The notes: generated by a model not told the origin, from the letters alone. A stretch of 64,000 nucleotides of DNA from SVFI01 sp045643145 (GCA_045643145.1 JAZUKG010000163.1:1-64000); one strand, 5' to 3'. Shown: positions 16,794 to 26,507, counted from the first letter of the stretch. Numbers and translations are program-made.

Positions 16794-18065
16794 CTATGCT
16801 TCATCAATCGCTTTACCGATATCATTTCTCATATACTTGTTGTCAAACTTAATCCAGTTTGTTGCCTCATAAGCTTTTGCTCTGGCCTGAACCAAGTCAT
16901 CTCCCTTTGCAGTGATACCCAGAACACGTCCGCCGTTTGTTACGATCTGACCATCCTTAAGAGCAGTTCCTGCATGGAAACAGAAATAATCATCTTTGTC
17001 ATCAAAAGCTTCAAATCCAGTGATTGGATAACCTTTTTCATAAGAAACCGGATATCCGTCTGATGCTAATACGACACAAACTGCCGCATTGTCTTCAAAT
17101 TCAATCTTCATCTGATCAAGCTTTCCATCGATACAAGCTTCAAATACATCTACGATATCATTTTTCAGTCTAGGCAAAACAACCTGTGCTTCCGGATCTC
17201 CGAAACGAGCATTGTATTCCAAAACCTTTGGTCCTTCCTCGGTTAACATAAGTCCAAAGAAGATAACACCCTTGAATTCTCTTCCTTCTGCCTTCATAGC
17301 ATCTACCGTCTTTTGGAAGATGTATTTATGACAGAATTCATCTACCTGCGGAGTATAGAAAGGACTCGGTGAAAATGTACCCATACCACCTGTATTTAAT
17401 CCCTGATCTCCATCTTTTGCACGCTTATGATCCTGTGCAGAAGACATAATCTGAATAGTATTTCCGTCTACAAAGGAAAGAACAGATACTTCTCTACCTG
17501 TCATGAATTCTTCGATTACCATCTGATTTCCGGCAGAACCGAATTTCTTGTCTTCCATGATTTCCTTTACACCGTCAATGGCTTCTTCTTTGGTATTACA
17601 AATCAGAACACCTTTTCCGAGTGCCAAACCGTCAGCCTTTAATACGATTGGGAATTTTGCTGTTTCCAAATATTCCAATGCTTTCTTTGGATCATCAAAG
17701 TTCTCATATGCTGCGGTAGGAATATCATATTTTTTCATTAAATCCTTTGAAAATGCCTTGCTACCTTCCAGGATTGCTGCATTCTTTCTGGGACCGAAAG
17801 TACGAATGCCTGCTTTTTCCAATTCGTCTACGAGTCCTCCAACTAAAGGATCGTCCATACCCACTACGCAAAGGTCAATTTCTTTTTCCTTTGCAAATGC
17901 TACTAATTTATCAAATTCCATAGCGCCGATGGCTACGCATTCTGCCAGAGCAGAAATTCCGGCATTACCCGGTGCACAATAAATCTTGTCTACTTTACTG
18001 CTTTTCGCTACTGCAGTTGCAATTGCGTGTTCTCTTCCGCCGCTACCTACGATTAATACTTTCAT
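16794..18065 (-). CDS. purD: Phosphoribosylamine-glycine ligase PurD
   Basis: 423 aa. Catalyses ATP-dependent joining of phosphoribosylamine and glycine to form GAR in purine synthesis. The N-terminal domain opens MKVLIVGSGGREHAIA, the PurD signature. The ATP-grasp domain has FPIVLKADGLALGKGVLI (about 138-155) and GVIFFGLMLTEEGPKVLEYNARFGDPEAQ, with the metal-binding Glu and Asn. Length is normal. It is the last gene of purE-purM-purN-purD, 37 bp after purN, and is followed by a strong terminator. Confidence 0.98.
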   Translation of the reverse strand: MKVLIVGSGGREHAIATAVAKSSKVDKIYCAPGNAGISALAECVAIGAMEFDKLVAFAKEKEIDLCVVGMDDPLVGGLVDELEKAGIRTFGPRKNAAILEGSKAFSKDLMKKYDIPTAAYENFDDPKKALEYLETAKFPIVLKADGLALGKGVLICNTKEEAIDGVKEIMEDKKFGSAGNQMVIEEFMTGREVSVLSFVDGNTIQIMSSAQDHKRAKDGDQGLNTGGMGTFSPSPFYTPQVDEFCHKYIFQKTVDAMKAEGREFKGVIFFGLMLTEEGPKVLEYNARFGDPEAQVVLPRLKNDIVDVFEACIDGKLDQMKIEFEDNAAVCVVLASDGYPVSYEKGYPITGFEAFDDKDDYFCFHAGTALKDGQIVTNGGRVLGITAKGDDLVQARAKAYEATNWIKFDNKYMRNDIGKAIDEA

Positions 18066-18102
18066 CCTTTACTCCTTTTTGCATATTACACTTTACACAA
18101 AT

Positions 18103-18690
18103 CTAACTGTTTGCAATCATATCAATTGCCTTTGGCAAAATAATCCATTCTGCCTGCTCCATAACACGAAGCTGAAGGCTCTTGGCATCATCGCCGTCTA
18201 ATACTTCTACTGCTTTTTGCAAAATAATTGGTCCTGTATCCGTACCTTCATCTACATAATGAACGGTGGCTCCTGTTACCTTGACACCTCTGGCAAGCGC
18301 ACCTTCATGCACTTTAAGTCCGTAGTAACCCTTTCCGCAGAAAGACGGAATGAGGGACGGATGAATATTGATAATACGCTTTGGAAATGCCTTTACAACC
18401 TCTGCAGGAATGTTTACCAAAAATCCTGCTAACACGATCAAATCCGGATTCATTTCAACCAGTTTATCTAAAAATGCCTGATTGAATGCATCGCGATTTT
18501 CGAATTCCTTGGGTGAAATGCAAATTGCTTCAATATCATTTTGCTTGGCTCTCTCGAGTGCATATGCTCCCGGATTGTTGCTGATAACGCCAATGATTTC
18601 AGTATTGGTGATGGTTCCGTTTGCCACGCCGTCAATGATAGCCTGGAGATTGGTTCCGCCGCCTGATACACAAACCAAGATTTTTAGCAT
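18103..18690 (-). CDS. purN: Phosphoribosylglycinamide formyltransferase PurN
   Basis: 195 aa. Transfers a formyl group from 10-formyl-THF to GAR. The N-terminus has VCVSGGGTNLQAIID, the phosphate-binding loop. The catalytic triad region is visible as NIHPSLIPSFCGKGYYGLKVH and VHYVDEGTDTGPII (Asn-His then Asp). Its ATG overlaps the end of purM by 7 bp (ATGCTAA), so the two are probably translationally coupled. Normal length. Confidence 0.97.
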   Translation of the reverse strand: MLKILVCVSGGGTNLQAIIDGVANGTITNTEIIGVISNNPGAYALERAKQNDIEAICISPKEFENRDAFNQAFLDKLVEMNPDLIVLAGFLVNIPAEVVKAFPKRIINIHPSLIPSFCGKGYYGLKVHEGALARGVKVTGATVHYVDEGTDTGPIILQKAVEVLDGDDAKSLQLRVMEQAEWIILPKAIDMIANS

Positions 18691-19709
18691 AATCTAACTC
18701 CTTTATCACCAGCTTCGATATTTCCTACTACATAGCAAACATCTCCTGCTGCCTGAATTGCTTCCATTGTCTTGTCTACATCTTTAGGATCTACTGCAAC
18801 GATCATACCCAGACCCATATTATAGGTGTTGTACATCATTTCTTCTGCAATATCACCGGTCTTCTGTAATAATTTAAAGATTGCAGGTACTTCATAGCTG
18901 TCCTTGTTTACCACTGCGGTAACACCTTCAGGAAGCATACGAGGAATATTTTCATAGAAACCGCCACCTGTAATATGGCTACATCCCTTGATCGTAACAC
19001 CTGCGTTCTTTACGCTCTTGAGCGCTTTTACATAAATGCGAGTAGGAGCTAAAAGTGCTTCTCCTAATGTCTTTCCCAGTTCATCATAATATGTATCCAG
19101 GCTTTCCTTGGTCATTTCAAATACTTTACGTACTAAAGAGAAACCATTGCTATGTACGCCTGAGCTGGCCATACCGATTAATACATCGCCGGGCTTGATA
19201 TTTTCACCGTTGATGAAATCCTTTTTATCTACTACACCAACTGCAAAACCGGCTAAATCGTATTCATCCTCTTCCATAAGTCCCGGATGTTCTGCTGTTT
19301 CGCCGCCAACCAAAGCACATTCAGACTGAATACAGCCTTCTGCTACACCGCTAACGATAGTAGCAATCTTTTCCGGATAGTTTTTACCACATGCAATGTA
19401 ATCTAAAAAGAACAGTGGTTCACCACCTGAACATGCAATATCATTTACACACATAGCTACTGCATCAATACCGATGGTATCATGCTTATCCATAACAAAT
19501 GCAAGCTTAACCTTGGTTCCGCATCCGTCTGTTCCTGAAAGAAGAATTGGTTCTTCCATATCTTTAATTTTGCTTAAATCAAAAGCTCCTGCAAATCCTC
19601 CGATGCCGCCAAGCACTTCCGGTCTCATAGTTGCCTTTACATGCTTTTTCATCAGTTCTACGGATTTGTATCCGGCTTCAATGTCAACACCTGCTTTTTT
19701 GTAATCCAT
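18684..19709 (-). CDS. purM: Phosphoribosylformylglycinamidine cyclo-ligase PurM
   Basis: 341 aa. Forms AIR from FGAM with ATP. The opening MDYKKAGVDIEAGYKSVELMK and GGIGGFAGAFDLSK are diagnostic, followed by LLSGTDGCGTKVKLA and HSNGFSLVRKVFE. I chose the ATG at 19709 because AAGGAG sits 7 nt upstream. An in-frame TTG eight codons earlier lies upstream of this ribosome binding site and lacks one of its own. It starts 30 bp after purE and overlaps purN by 7 bp. Confidence 0.97.
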   Translation of the reverse strand: MDYKKAGVDIEAGYKSVELMKKHVKATMRPEVLGGIGGFAGAFDLSKIKDMEEPILLSGTDGCGTKVKLAFVMDKHDTIGIDAVAMCVNDIACSGGEPLFFLDYIACGKNYPEKIATIVSGVAEGCIQSECALVGGETAEHPGLMEEDEYDLAGFAVGVVDKKDFINGENIKPGDVLIGMASSGVHSNGFSLVRKVFEMTKESLDTYYDELGKTLGEALLAPTRIYVKALKSVKNAGVTIKGCSHITGGGFYENIPRMLPEGVTAVVNKDSYEVPAIFKLLQKTGDIAEEMMYNTYNMGLGMIVAVDPKDVDKTMEAIQAAGDVCYVVGNIEAGDKGVRLC

Positions 19710-19739
19710 TTCTGTTCTCCTTTTTACTTTCAATGTATT

Positions 19740-20240
19740 TTAGTAATTTTTATATCCAACTTCCTGAAGATGTGCATCCTTCTGCTTTACAGCTTCTTCC
19801 ATCTCTTTGGAGTAATCTTTTAAGCGAGCTAAAATCTGGCTGTCAGATGTAGCCAAAATCTTTGCTGCCAATAAACCTGCATTCATTCCGCCGTTGATTG
19901 CAACCGTTGCAACCGGGATTCCTGAAGGCATCTGTACTATAGAATAAAGAGAATCTCTTCCTCCAAGTGAGGTTGTGTGCATCGGAATACCGATAACAGG
20001 CATCGGGAAAATAGCCGCGCACATACCCGGAAGATGTGCTGCCATTCCGGCTCCTGCGATAATTACCTTTACACCTCTGTCTTCTGCTGTCTTTGCATAC
20101 TCAAAAAAGATATCCGGTTCTCTGTGTGCAGAAATAATGGTCATTTCATAAGAAATACCCAACTTATCTAAAATATCTGCAGCCTTGCTCATAACAGGCA
20201 TATCTGAATCTGAGCCCATAACAATACTAACTAAAGCCAT
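19740..20240 (-). CDS. purE: 5-(carboxyamino)imidazole ribonucleotide mutase PurE
   Basis: 166 aa. The N-terminus carries MGSDSDMPVMSKAADIL and the catalytic-site segment SAHREPD, then GAGMAAHLPGMCA and GIPVATVAINGGMNAG, all conserved in PurE. No purK is next to it, so it may be a class II enzyme using CO2 directly or purK may lie elsewhere. First gene of the purE-M-N-D operon, with its own promoter and an AAGGAG ribosome binding site. Confidence 0.97.
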   Translation of the reverse strand: MALVSIVMGSDSDMPVMSKAADILDKLGISYEMTIISAHREPDIFFEYAKTAEDRGVKVIIAGAGMAAHLPGMCAAIFPMPVIGIPMHTTSLGGRDSLYSIVQMPSGIPVATVAINGGMNAGLLAAKILATSDSQILARLKDYSKEMEEAVKQKDAHLQEVGYKNY

Positions 20241-20309
20241 TTCATTCTCCTTTTTGTCTCTTCATTTTAAAACTTTGGTAAGTTACAGATTGCTGGAACC
20301 TGCCCTTAC

Positions 20310-20338
20310 AGTTTACAAACTTCTCTGGTTTGCGTCAA
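20310..20338 (-). promoter_or_regulatory. Promoter of the purE-purM-purN-purD operon
   Basis: Minus-strand -35 TTGACG (20333-20338), 17-bp spacer, -10 TAAACT (20310-20315). The leader is about 60 nt. I saw no purine riboswitch in this short leader. Confidence 0.7.
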
Positions 20339-20359
20339 TGCCTTGACTGAATTTCTTCA

Positions 20360-22414
20360 TTATTTTAGGTCAAACGCATCATTTAAAAGTTCACAGCCCT
20401 TTAATACAAAGCGGCCGTTTTCAATAATATTTACCTGAGTTCCGTCTGCTTTGATACCGCATAAAAGTCCCAGTTCATCATACGGAATGGTGATATCTGT
20501 ATGGCACTGGAAATATGCCTTGTCCATATCTGTTTTTCTCAGAAGCGATACCTCATTGTCTCTGGCAATGATTTCTTTGCCGTCTGTATTGTAAACCGGC
20601 ACATCCTCTGCATGAGAATAACAGGTATCACCGAGTGCAAAATGCGGTCCTGTTTTTTCCGCAATCAAAATCGGAAGCTTGTCTTCAATCTGATATTTTC
20701 GGCCCATCATATAAGCCACTGTATTGGTACCGATAGCAAATTCTCCGATTGGAAGGCTGTCATGATGATACAGGACATTTTCAAAAATCATGTCTTTGCC
20801 TTTTTTTGCATCCTCAAAATTTGCACAGCCATAATCACTGACCATACCATCCTTTAATTCTATCCATAAATCTTTATATTCCAGTTCCTTTAAAAAGACC
20901 TTGCTCACATGAAGCTTTCCGGTAGTATTTTTAAGCACCGGAGAGGTAAATACTTCTCCGACCGGAATATTGACATCTGCCACACAGTTTTCAAATTTTG
21001 TCTGTTTACTCGGATTGTCAAGTTTACATAACTCAACTCTCAGATCTGTCTGATTCTTTCCCATTCCTTTGATGCAAACATATTCTGTTTCATCCAGCGC
21101 ATCAATGATGACCTGCTGTACATCCTCATAGGTCTGATAATCCAGTGTATTTAACTTGATGGTTTCTGCCATGATTTCCTGATAATCTGCTCCGATTTCC
21201 GGTATCGGGAATGCAATGATGGTAAAGCTTCTCTCCTCCCCCGGAATATAGGTATTGATCATCTGACCGAGCTGACCATAATACCAGGTAGAAATCTCCT
21301 GCTGCTTTTTCGAAAGCTTGCATGCATATTCATTGACAGAAGGTGCAAACGGTGTTTCTCCAAACACTTCCACCCAGGCAGGACCTGCTACGACCTTTGC
21401 CATTTCTTTTCTGCTTTCATAGGCTCTCGTATTCACCTCCAGCTTTCTCGTTGCCAGCTTTTTGGATAAAAACAGCGCCTCATCATCCTTGTGATCGTAT
21501 TCATACTGACGATTCGGACTATCTGAATAATAACCTGCCAGAGAAGTACCTCTTCTGACAAAGATCAATCTGGAATTTCTGGAAATCGCACAGTCCAGTC
21601 CCATATTTTCAAAATTTGAAAGTGCCTGGTTTATCATGCGTTCAAAGCCTACCGGAAATACTACCTGTGCTGTCTGCTTGATTGAAAGGTCCTTATTCCC
21701 TTTGATAAAACCAATGCGATAGCCCTCTGTATAAGTATCTGCCATGAGGTTTATGGTTTCCTGCGGCAAAGAGGCTAAATATTTTGCACTTTCTATCTGG
21801 TTCTTTCCTATATATAAACCATAACGATATAAATATCTCAAATCCTCAGGACTGCTTTCCCGGATAATCTGATAAGCAAAGCTAACCTTTGGATCAATTT
21901 TTTCTGCTACTCTCAGCTCTGTCATTTCCTGACAATAATCATGTACAAAGAAATACAGAATCTCTATGATTGTTTCTTTACTCGGAAGTGTATTTTCTGC
22001 CACTTCACAGGCAAAGGATGCATAGATTTCCAAAAAAACTTCACTGTAAATAACCAGCGGAAACAGTTCCTGCTCAAAAGCTGCATAACTTACTTCAATC
22101 AGTTCTGCATATAAAAAGCTCAAAGCCTGTCCAAAATCCTCTCCCAATGTTTTTGTTGCATAGGCCGGATTTGCAAAGCTTTTATCATAGTTTTCCTTTT
22201 GCACATCCTGATAGATTTTCTGATTATCCTCAGAAAGCTTCTCTATCGTATTTGAAAAATAATCTCCCTTTTGAATCTGTTCATACAGTTCAAACAGAAA
22301 GCACAAATGGGCTGCACCTTTTTCGAAATAAGGATTGAATACCTCATTTATTTCGCTGCCTTTTGCAATCTGCGATAATCTTTCTTTTGCCAGTTCATAT
22401 CTTTCCTGCATCAT
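20360..22414 (-). CDS. M29-family aminopeptidase with long N-terminal extension
   Basis: 684 aa. The C-terminal 380 residues match thermophilic-type M29 metallo-aminopeptidases: KGMGKNQTDLRVEL, ADVNIPVGEVFTSPV (a metal-ligand Glu), GEFAIGTNTVAYMMG and EKTGPHFALGDTCYSH (His/Asp ligands). Typical M29 enzymes have about 400 residues; here roughly 300 extra N-terminal residues of helical, acidic sequence precede them. The ATG overlaps the stop of the small membrane protein gene by 4 bp. Cytosolic, no signal peptide. Likely role: trimming peptides to amino acids. Confidence 0.88.
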   Translation of the reverse strand: MMQERYELAKERLSQIAKGSEINEVFNPYFEKGAAHLCFLFELYEQIQKGDYFSNTIEKLSEDNQKIYQDVQKENYDKSFANPAYATKTLGEDFGQALSFLYAELIEVSYAAFEQELFPLVIYSEVFLEIYASFACEVAENTLPSKETIIEILYFFVHDYCQEMTELRVAEKIDPKVSFAYQIIRESSPEDLRYLYRYGLYIGKNQIESAKYLASLPQETINLMADTYTEGYRIGFIKGNKDLSIKQTAQVVFPVGFERMINQALSNFENMGLDCAISRNSRLIFVRRGTSLAGYYSDSPNRQYEYDHKDDEALFLSKKLATRKLEVNTRAYESRKEMAKVVAGPAWVEVFGETPFAPSVNEYACKLSKKQQEISTWYYGQLGQMINTYIPGEERSFTIIAFPIPEIGADYQEIMAETIKLNTLDYQTYEDVQQVIIDALDETEYVCIKGMGKNQTDLRVELCKLDNPSKQTKFENCVADVNIPVGEVFTSPVLKNTTGKLHVSKVFLKELEYKDLWIELKDGMVSDYGCANFEDAKKGKDMIFENVLYHHDSLPIGEFAIGTNTVAYMMGRKYQIEDKLPILIAEKTGPHFALGDTCYSHAEDVPVYNTDGKEIIARDNEVSLLRKTDMDKAYFQCHTDITIPYDELGLLCGIKADGTQVNIIENGRFVLKGCELLNDAFDLK

Positions 22415-22731
22415 AAACCAAACACTCCTGCATATAAAATAAATCCGCCCGCAATGACTGCTAAGCTGTTAAGTAGTATTCCCATATTCGGGAATATATA
22501 AAACACATCTTTTTCGATTCTGGACAGGATTCCAAATACCAGTCCTCCTATCGAAAACAGAAACGCCAAAAGAACTGTCATTCCAAGTCTGGGAACTGCG
22601 ACTCCATCCATCTTAAACGAAGAAAATACTGCCAGAGAGATAAACACATCTGACAGTATTCCTAATACAAATGACATAATTCCACGTTCCGGGTGTTTCT
22701 TATTGGTAAACATGTAATTTTTTTTACGCAT
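22411..22731 (-). CDS. Small membrane protein, DUF6142-like
   Basis: 106 aa with three predicted membrane segments (about 17-38, 50-70, 80-102). The short soluble N-terminus NKKHPERGIMSFVLGI is reminiscent of the DUF6142 family found in Lachnospiraceae; this is from memory. Its stop overlaps the aminopeptidase ATG by 4 bp, so they are coupled. No function can be read from the sequence. Confidence 0.65.
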   Translation of the reverse strand: MRKKNYMFTNKKHPERGIMSFVLGILSDVFISLAVFSSFKMDGVAVPRLGMTVLLAFLFSIGGLVFGILSRIEKDVFYIFPNMGILLNSLAVIAGGFILYAGVFGL

Positions 22732-22742
22732 AGAACCCGTCC

Positions 22743-22895
22743 TTAAAAAATGAGATTTGATTTTCTTGCTAATAATTTTGCTCCGGAAATAATAAGTAAT
22801 ACACCACTTACAATTCCAACTACTGTTATTACGACACCAAGTGCAATATTCAAAGCTCCGCTGCCTGCCATTGTTTTGTAAACTTTTTCTTCCAT
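22743..22895 (-). CDS. Small hydrophobic protein of unknown function
   Basis: 50 aa starting MEEKVYKTMAGSGALN. Most of the chain is one hydrophobic stretch rich in Val, Ile and Gly (IALGVVITVVGIVSGVLLII), so a single or hairpin membrane segment is likely. I chose the ATG at 22895, which has AAGGAAG upstream; an earlier in-frame start lies 17 codons upstream. It sits between pyrE and the next small membrane protein, all on one strand. Function unknown. Confidence 0.6.
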   Translation of the reverse strand: MEEKVYKTMAGSGALNIALGVVITVVGIVSGVLLIISGAKLLARKSNLIF

Positions 22896-22946
22896 ACTGG
22901 TTTGCTTCCTTTCTCTTGCCTGGTTACATGAATATTCTATCAGCAA

Positions 22947-23627
22947 TTATTTGCAGCCGTACTGCTCATAATAAGCATCAATAGCAGCTTTGATGGTATC
23001 ATCAATTACTACTTTACCGCCGCATTCTTTATTGTATAAGTGCTCTGTTACTTCAGCCATTGTTACGATTGCCTTTGCATCAAAGCCATATTTTTCCTTG
23101 ATTTCATCCAGTGCGCTCTTTTCACCGCCGAGTCCTACTTCCATACGGTTTAAGCTAACCATAAGTCCTACGATTGTAACATCAGCAGCACCCTTTACCT
23201 TTGGAACAGTTTCTTCCATAGATTTTCCTGAAGTAGTTACGTCTTCAATCATGACAACTCTGTCGCCGTCTTTTAATTTGCTTCCTAAAAAGCTTCCCTT
23301 ATCTGCTCCGTGATCCTTTTCTTCTTTTCTGTCAGAACAGTAACGGATTTCTTTGCCAAATAATTTACTGTAAGCAATTGCGGTTACGACTGCAATCGGA
23401 ATACCCTTATAGGCCGGTCCGAATAAAACATCAAAGTCATCTCCGTATGTATCATGAATTGCCTTGGCATAGTATTCACCAAGCTTCATCAGCTGACTAC
23501 CTGTAACATAAGCTCCTGCATTCATAAAGAATGGTGACTTACGTCCGCTCTTTAATGTAAAATCTCCAAATTTTAATACATCACTTTCTACCATGAATTC
23601 GATAAATTCCTGTTTATATTGTTCCAT
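22947..23627 (-). CDS. pyrE: Orotate phosphoribosyltransferase PyrE
   Basis: 226 aa. Converts orotate and PRPP to OMP in pyrimidine synthesis. The PRPP-binding motif is VVMIEDVTTSGKS (about 119-131). The opening FGDFTLKSGRKSPFFMNAG and FGPAYKGIPIAV are also diagnostic. The ATG at 23627 has a perfect AGGAGG 7 nt upstream; a TTG two codons earlier is less likely. It has its own promoter and heads a transcript that continues into two small membrane proteins and the aminopeptidase. Confidence 0.97.
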   Translation of the reverse strand: MEQYKQEFIEFMVESDVLKFGDFTLKSGRKSPFFMNAGAYVTGSQLMKLGEYYAKAIHDTYGDDFDVLFGPAYKGIPIAVVTAIAYSKLFGKEIRYCSDRKEEKDHGADKGSFLGSKLKDGDRVVMIEDVTTSGKSMEETVPKVKGAADVTIVGLMVSLNRMEVGLGGEKSALDEIKEKYGFDAKAIVTMAEVTEHLYNKECGGKVVIDDTIKAAIDAYYEQYGCK

Positions 23628-23652
23628 TTTCAAACCTCCTGAATTTCAAAAC

Positions 23653-23681
23653 ATTTTATCATAGCATACTTTCTTTTGCAA
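23653..23681 (-). promoter_or_regulatory. Promoter of pyrE
   Basis: Minus-strand -35 TTGCAA (23676-23681), 17-bp spacer, -10 TAAAAT (23653-23658), ending about 25 bp before the pyrE ATG. Confidence 0.6.
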
Positions 23682-23697
23682 CAAAGCAGAGATTGTC

Positions 23698-25599
23698 CTA
23701 CTTTGTCTGATTATGATATGCCTGCTTTTCTATATACATATTTTCATCTGCGATTCTGACATATTTTTCGAGTGCAGACGGATTGTTTTCTTCAATATGC
23801 ACCATACCGATACTGACGCCAACTTCAAATTCCATTTCCATTTCGCGGGCAGCCCGGCTGATTTCCGACTGGATTTGTTTCTTTACTTCCTCGTCGGTTT
23901 TATCTCCTTCTCTGGCACATACCCACATGAATTCATCTCCGCCAAAACGAACCGGAATACCATTCTTTCCGACTACCTTTTGAAGTCCTCTGGCAACTGC
24001 GATACAGGCATTATCCCCCTGCAGGTGTCCGTACTTGTCATTGATTCTCTTCATATCATTGATATCAATCAGACCCAGTACCACATCCTTGTCCTGCATT
24101 CTGGATAATTTTACAAAGTCATAAGCCATGTCATTGTAGCCCTGTCTGTTGTAAACACCGGTCAGGCCGTCTGTAATGGAAAAACGTCTCAGCTGATGAT
24201 TGAGTTTTTCCAGACGCACATTCTGTCTGATCTGCTCTAACCCCTGCGTAAAGAACTGAACCCAGGTATATATCTCATAATTTTGAATGATATCATTATT
24301 TCCGCTGCAGGCCACATAACCTATGGTTTTATCATTTCTGTGAATTGGTACAAAGATAAAAACTTCCGAATCCGAAGACTCTCCGTCATAATCCGGAACC
24401 AGTTCATAACGCTGAATCGGATTTTTATGAACAGATTTTCTGTTCTCCAGAGCGCAGGCTACATCAAAGCCTGTATCAAACTCTGTCTTTTTATATTCCT
24501 CTTCTTTTTCAAATTCCAAATAGGTCGGATCGAGACATACATAAAATTTATCATATTGATAAAAACGATTGTCTTCCCACCTTGCGCCAAAAATTTCTCC
24601 CATTTTTTTCTTGTCATTGATGATTTTGGCACACTCAGCCATTCCTCTGTAATGTCCGTCGATTTCTATCTGTCCGATTCTGTTGTGATATAAATCCTTG
24701 ACCAGATTCGCACGCTTTTTGAAATCTATTTGTGATAAATTGCATCCACAACTTTCTCCCATTTGCAATTTGGAGTCAAGCATCAGTTCTGCTTTGGTTT
24801 CCTTTTGATTTAATTTATCTATGATATTTTGAATTGCAGCTTCTCCGATGCGTTCATGCTCCTTGGACACTGTGGTAATAGCCGGAATATATGCTCTGGA
24901 ATTTTGTGTATAATCGTATCCGGTCACAATCATCTCATCAGGGATAGTGACATCATAAAGCTCGGCCCAATAGCATACTCCAAGAGCCATATCATCATTG
25001 ACGCAGATAACCGCATCCGGCAAAATATGCCCATGCTCCTGATACCAGGCAGCAAATGCGTCTCTGGCTCCGATCGGATACCACTGTCCATAAATCAGGT
25101 TGTCATCCGGAATCTCAATCCCATGCTCTTTTGCCACATCCATGGCAGCCTGAACACGGATACGCGAATCCTCGTGTCCCGGATCTCCTCCGACCAGCAC
25201 CATGTTTTGGACGCCGTGACAGCTAATCAGATGTTCTACCAAATCATGCATACCGGAATAATTATCCGATCCGATAAAATCGATTCCTTCCATCCGGCTT
25301 CCGATGCAAACTGTCGGAATTTTTGATTCAAATACCGCTGTCTTCAGATAAGCTACCTCATCCACCAGATTAAAGGTATTTCCAAACAAAATACATCCAT
25401 CAAATTCTGATAAATCCGGGAGTTTAAAAATACTAAACTCTCCCTTGTTTACTCTTTCATCATCCGAACAAGCCGAATAATTCATAAACAAAAAAACATC
25501 CATGTTGTTTTCTTTTGCTTTATCTGTGATACTGCTCAGAGTCTGATGTATAAACTCATGTGACCACCCATTTGCAAAAACTGCAATCTTTTTCTTCAT
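23698..25599 (-). CDS. LacI-type sugar-sensor/GGDEF diguanylate cyclase
   Basis: 633 aa. Residues about 1-275 form a periplasmic-binding-protein-like sensor of the LacI type (KKIAVFANGWSHEFIHQTL, VLVGGDPGHEDSRIRVQAAMD, DAVICVNDDMALG, ITTVSKEHERIGEAA), but there is no helix-turn-helix before it. A central region (about 290-450) is GAF-like, and residues about 470-633 are a GGDEF domain with an intact GGDEF (553-557). The RxxD inhibitory site is replaced by Gly-x-x-Gly. It should make c-di-GMP in response to a ligand, perhaps a sugar. I chose the ATG at 25599, where the family similarity begins; an upstream start at 25650 has no ribosome binding site. It follows GH43 and esterase genes. Confidence 0.85.
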   Translation of the reverse strand: MKKKIAVFANGWSHEFIHQTLSSITDKAKENNMDVFLFMNYSACSDDERVNKGEFSIFKLPDLSEFDGCILFGNTFNLVDEVAYLKTAVFESKIPTVCIGSRMEGIDFIGSDNYSGMHDLVEHLISCHGVQNMVLVGGDPGHEDSRIRVQAAMDVAKEHGIEIPDDNLIYGQWYPIGARDAFAAWYQEHGHILPDAVICVNDDMALGVCYWAELYDVTIPDEMIVTGYDYTQNSRAYIPAITTVSKEHERIGEAAIQNIIDKLNQKETKAELMLDSKLQMGESCGCNLSQIDFKKRANLVKDLYHNRIGQIEIDGHYRGMAECAKIINDKKKMGEIFGARWEDNRFYQYDKFYVCLDPTYLEFEKEEEYKKTEFDTGFDVACALENRKSVHKNPIQRYELVPDYDGESSDSEVFIFVPIHRNDKTIGYVACSGNNDIIQNYEIYTWVQFFTQGLEQIRQNVRLEKLNHQLRRFSITDGLTGVYNRQGYNDMAYDFVKLSRMQDKDVVLGLIDINDMKRINDKYGHLQGDNACIAVARGLQKVVGKNGIPVRFGGDEFMWVCAREGDKTDEEVKKQIQSEISRAAREMEMEFEVGVSIGMVHIEENNPSALEKYVRIADENMYIEKQAYHNQTK

Positions 25600-25685
25600 A
25601 GTTTTTCTTTCTGCCTTTTGCGTCGATTGTTTACAAGCGAGGCTATTCATGATTAATAACTACTATTTAACACGATCCATTCAGG

Positions 25686-26486
25686 CTAAAAAATCTGCTG
25701 TGTAAAGTAATAAAGACCACTTCCCCAAACATCGAAATCATGTCCCCCCGGAATTTCATAATACAGATGCTTGGTCTGAGCCTTTTCAAGCTCAACATGA
25801 TATTTATGTGGTTCGTCCCTGACCACTAAATCATTGTCTCCGTTCATCACGCAGACATAGGCCGGATATTCACTCGGTAACTTAAAGTGATTATCCTTCA
25901 TAAGGCCTTCTTCTCTCACGCCGTTATTTTCATACGGCAACAGTCCGAATGCCGGACTAAAGGCTCCGATATAGGAGAACAAATCCGGTCTCGTAAACGA
26001 AATATAAAGTGTTTCTCTGCCGCCCATGGAATAGCCTGCAATCGCAGTATTTTCTCTGCCCTTTTTCACTGAGAAATGGCTTTCCATATATGGCATAAGA
26101 TTTTCGGTTAAATCAATTAAAAATCTGTCAAAGGCTTCAAAGTGTTCCTTGGTAAAAATGTCATCCGGATTGTTTGCATCATTTTCTCTGACTCTGACAT
26201 TTGGGAAAACTGCAATCATTTCCTGAATCATTCCCTTGGCCATGAGATTTCCCATGATTTCCACCGGATTAGCCATAAACCATTCTTCTTCATCTCCGCC
26301 GATTCCGTGAAGGAGATAAACAATCGGATATTCCTTGTCCTCCGAATAGTTTGCCGGAAGCAACACATTTGCTTTTCTTTCTTTTTTTACACAGTTAGAA
26401 GGATAAGAGATATTAACCAGTTTCCCATAAGTAACTCCTTCTGCTTTCTGTGTAAATTCCTTTGGCATAATATATTCTGCATTCAT
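25686..26486 (-). CDS. CE1-like carbohydrate esterase (alpha/beta hydrolase)
   Basis: 266 aa. The serine nucleophile lies in GYSMGG (Ser153), and the catalytic His is in GGHDFDVW (about 249). The opening YPIVYLLHGIGGDEEEW gives the oxyanion-hole region. This pattern is typical of family CE1 acetylxylan and feruloyl esterases. No signal peptide is present, so it would act on imported oligosaccharides. It lies 21 bp downstream of a GH43 gene, which supports xylan or arabinoxylan side-chain removal. The precise ester is unknown. Confidence 0.83.
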   Translation of the reverse strand: MNAEYIMPKEFTQKAEGVTYGKLVNISYPSNCVKKERKANVLLPANYSEDKEYPIVYLLHGIGGDEEEWFMANPVEIMGNLMAKGMIQEMIAVFPNVRVRENDANNPDDIFTKEHFEAFDRFLIDLTENLMPYMESHFSVKKGRENTAIAGYSMGGRETLYISFTRPDLFSYIGAFSPAFGLLPYENNGVREEGLMKDNHFKLPSEYPAYVCVMNGDNDLVVRDEPHKYHVELEKAQTKHLYYEIPGGHDFDVWGSGLYYFTQQIF

Positions 26487-26507
26487 TATACTGTCATTCC
26501 TTTTCTG

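Noticed and set aside
20241..20359. Purine riboswitch upstream of purE
   Set aside because: The leader is only about 60 nt and I saw none of the conserved purine riboswitch core.
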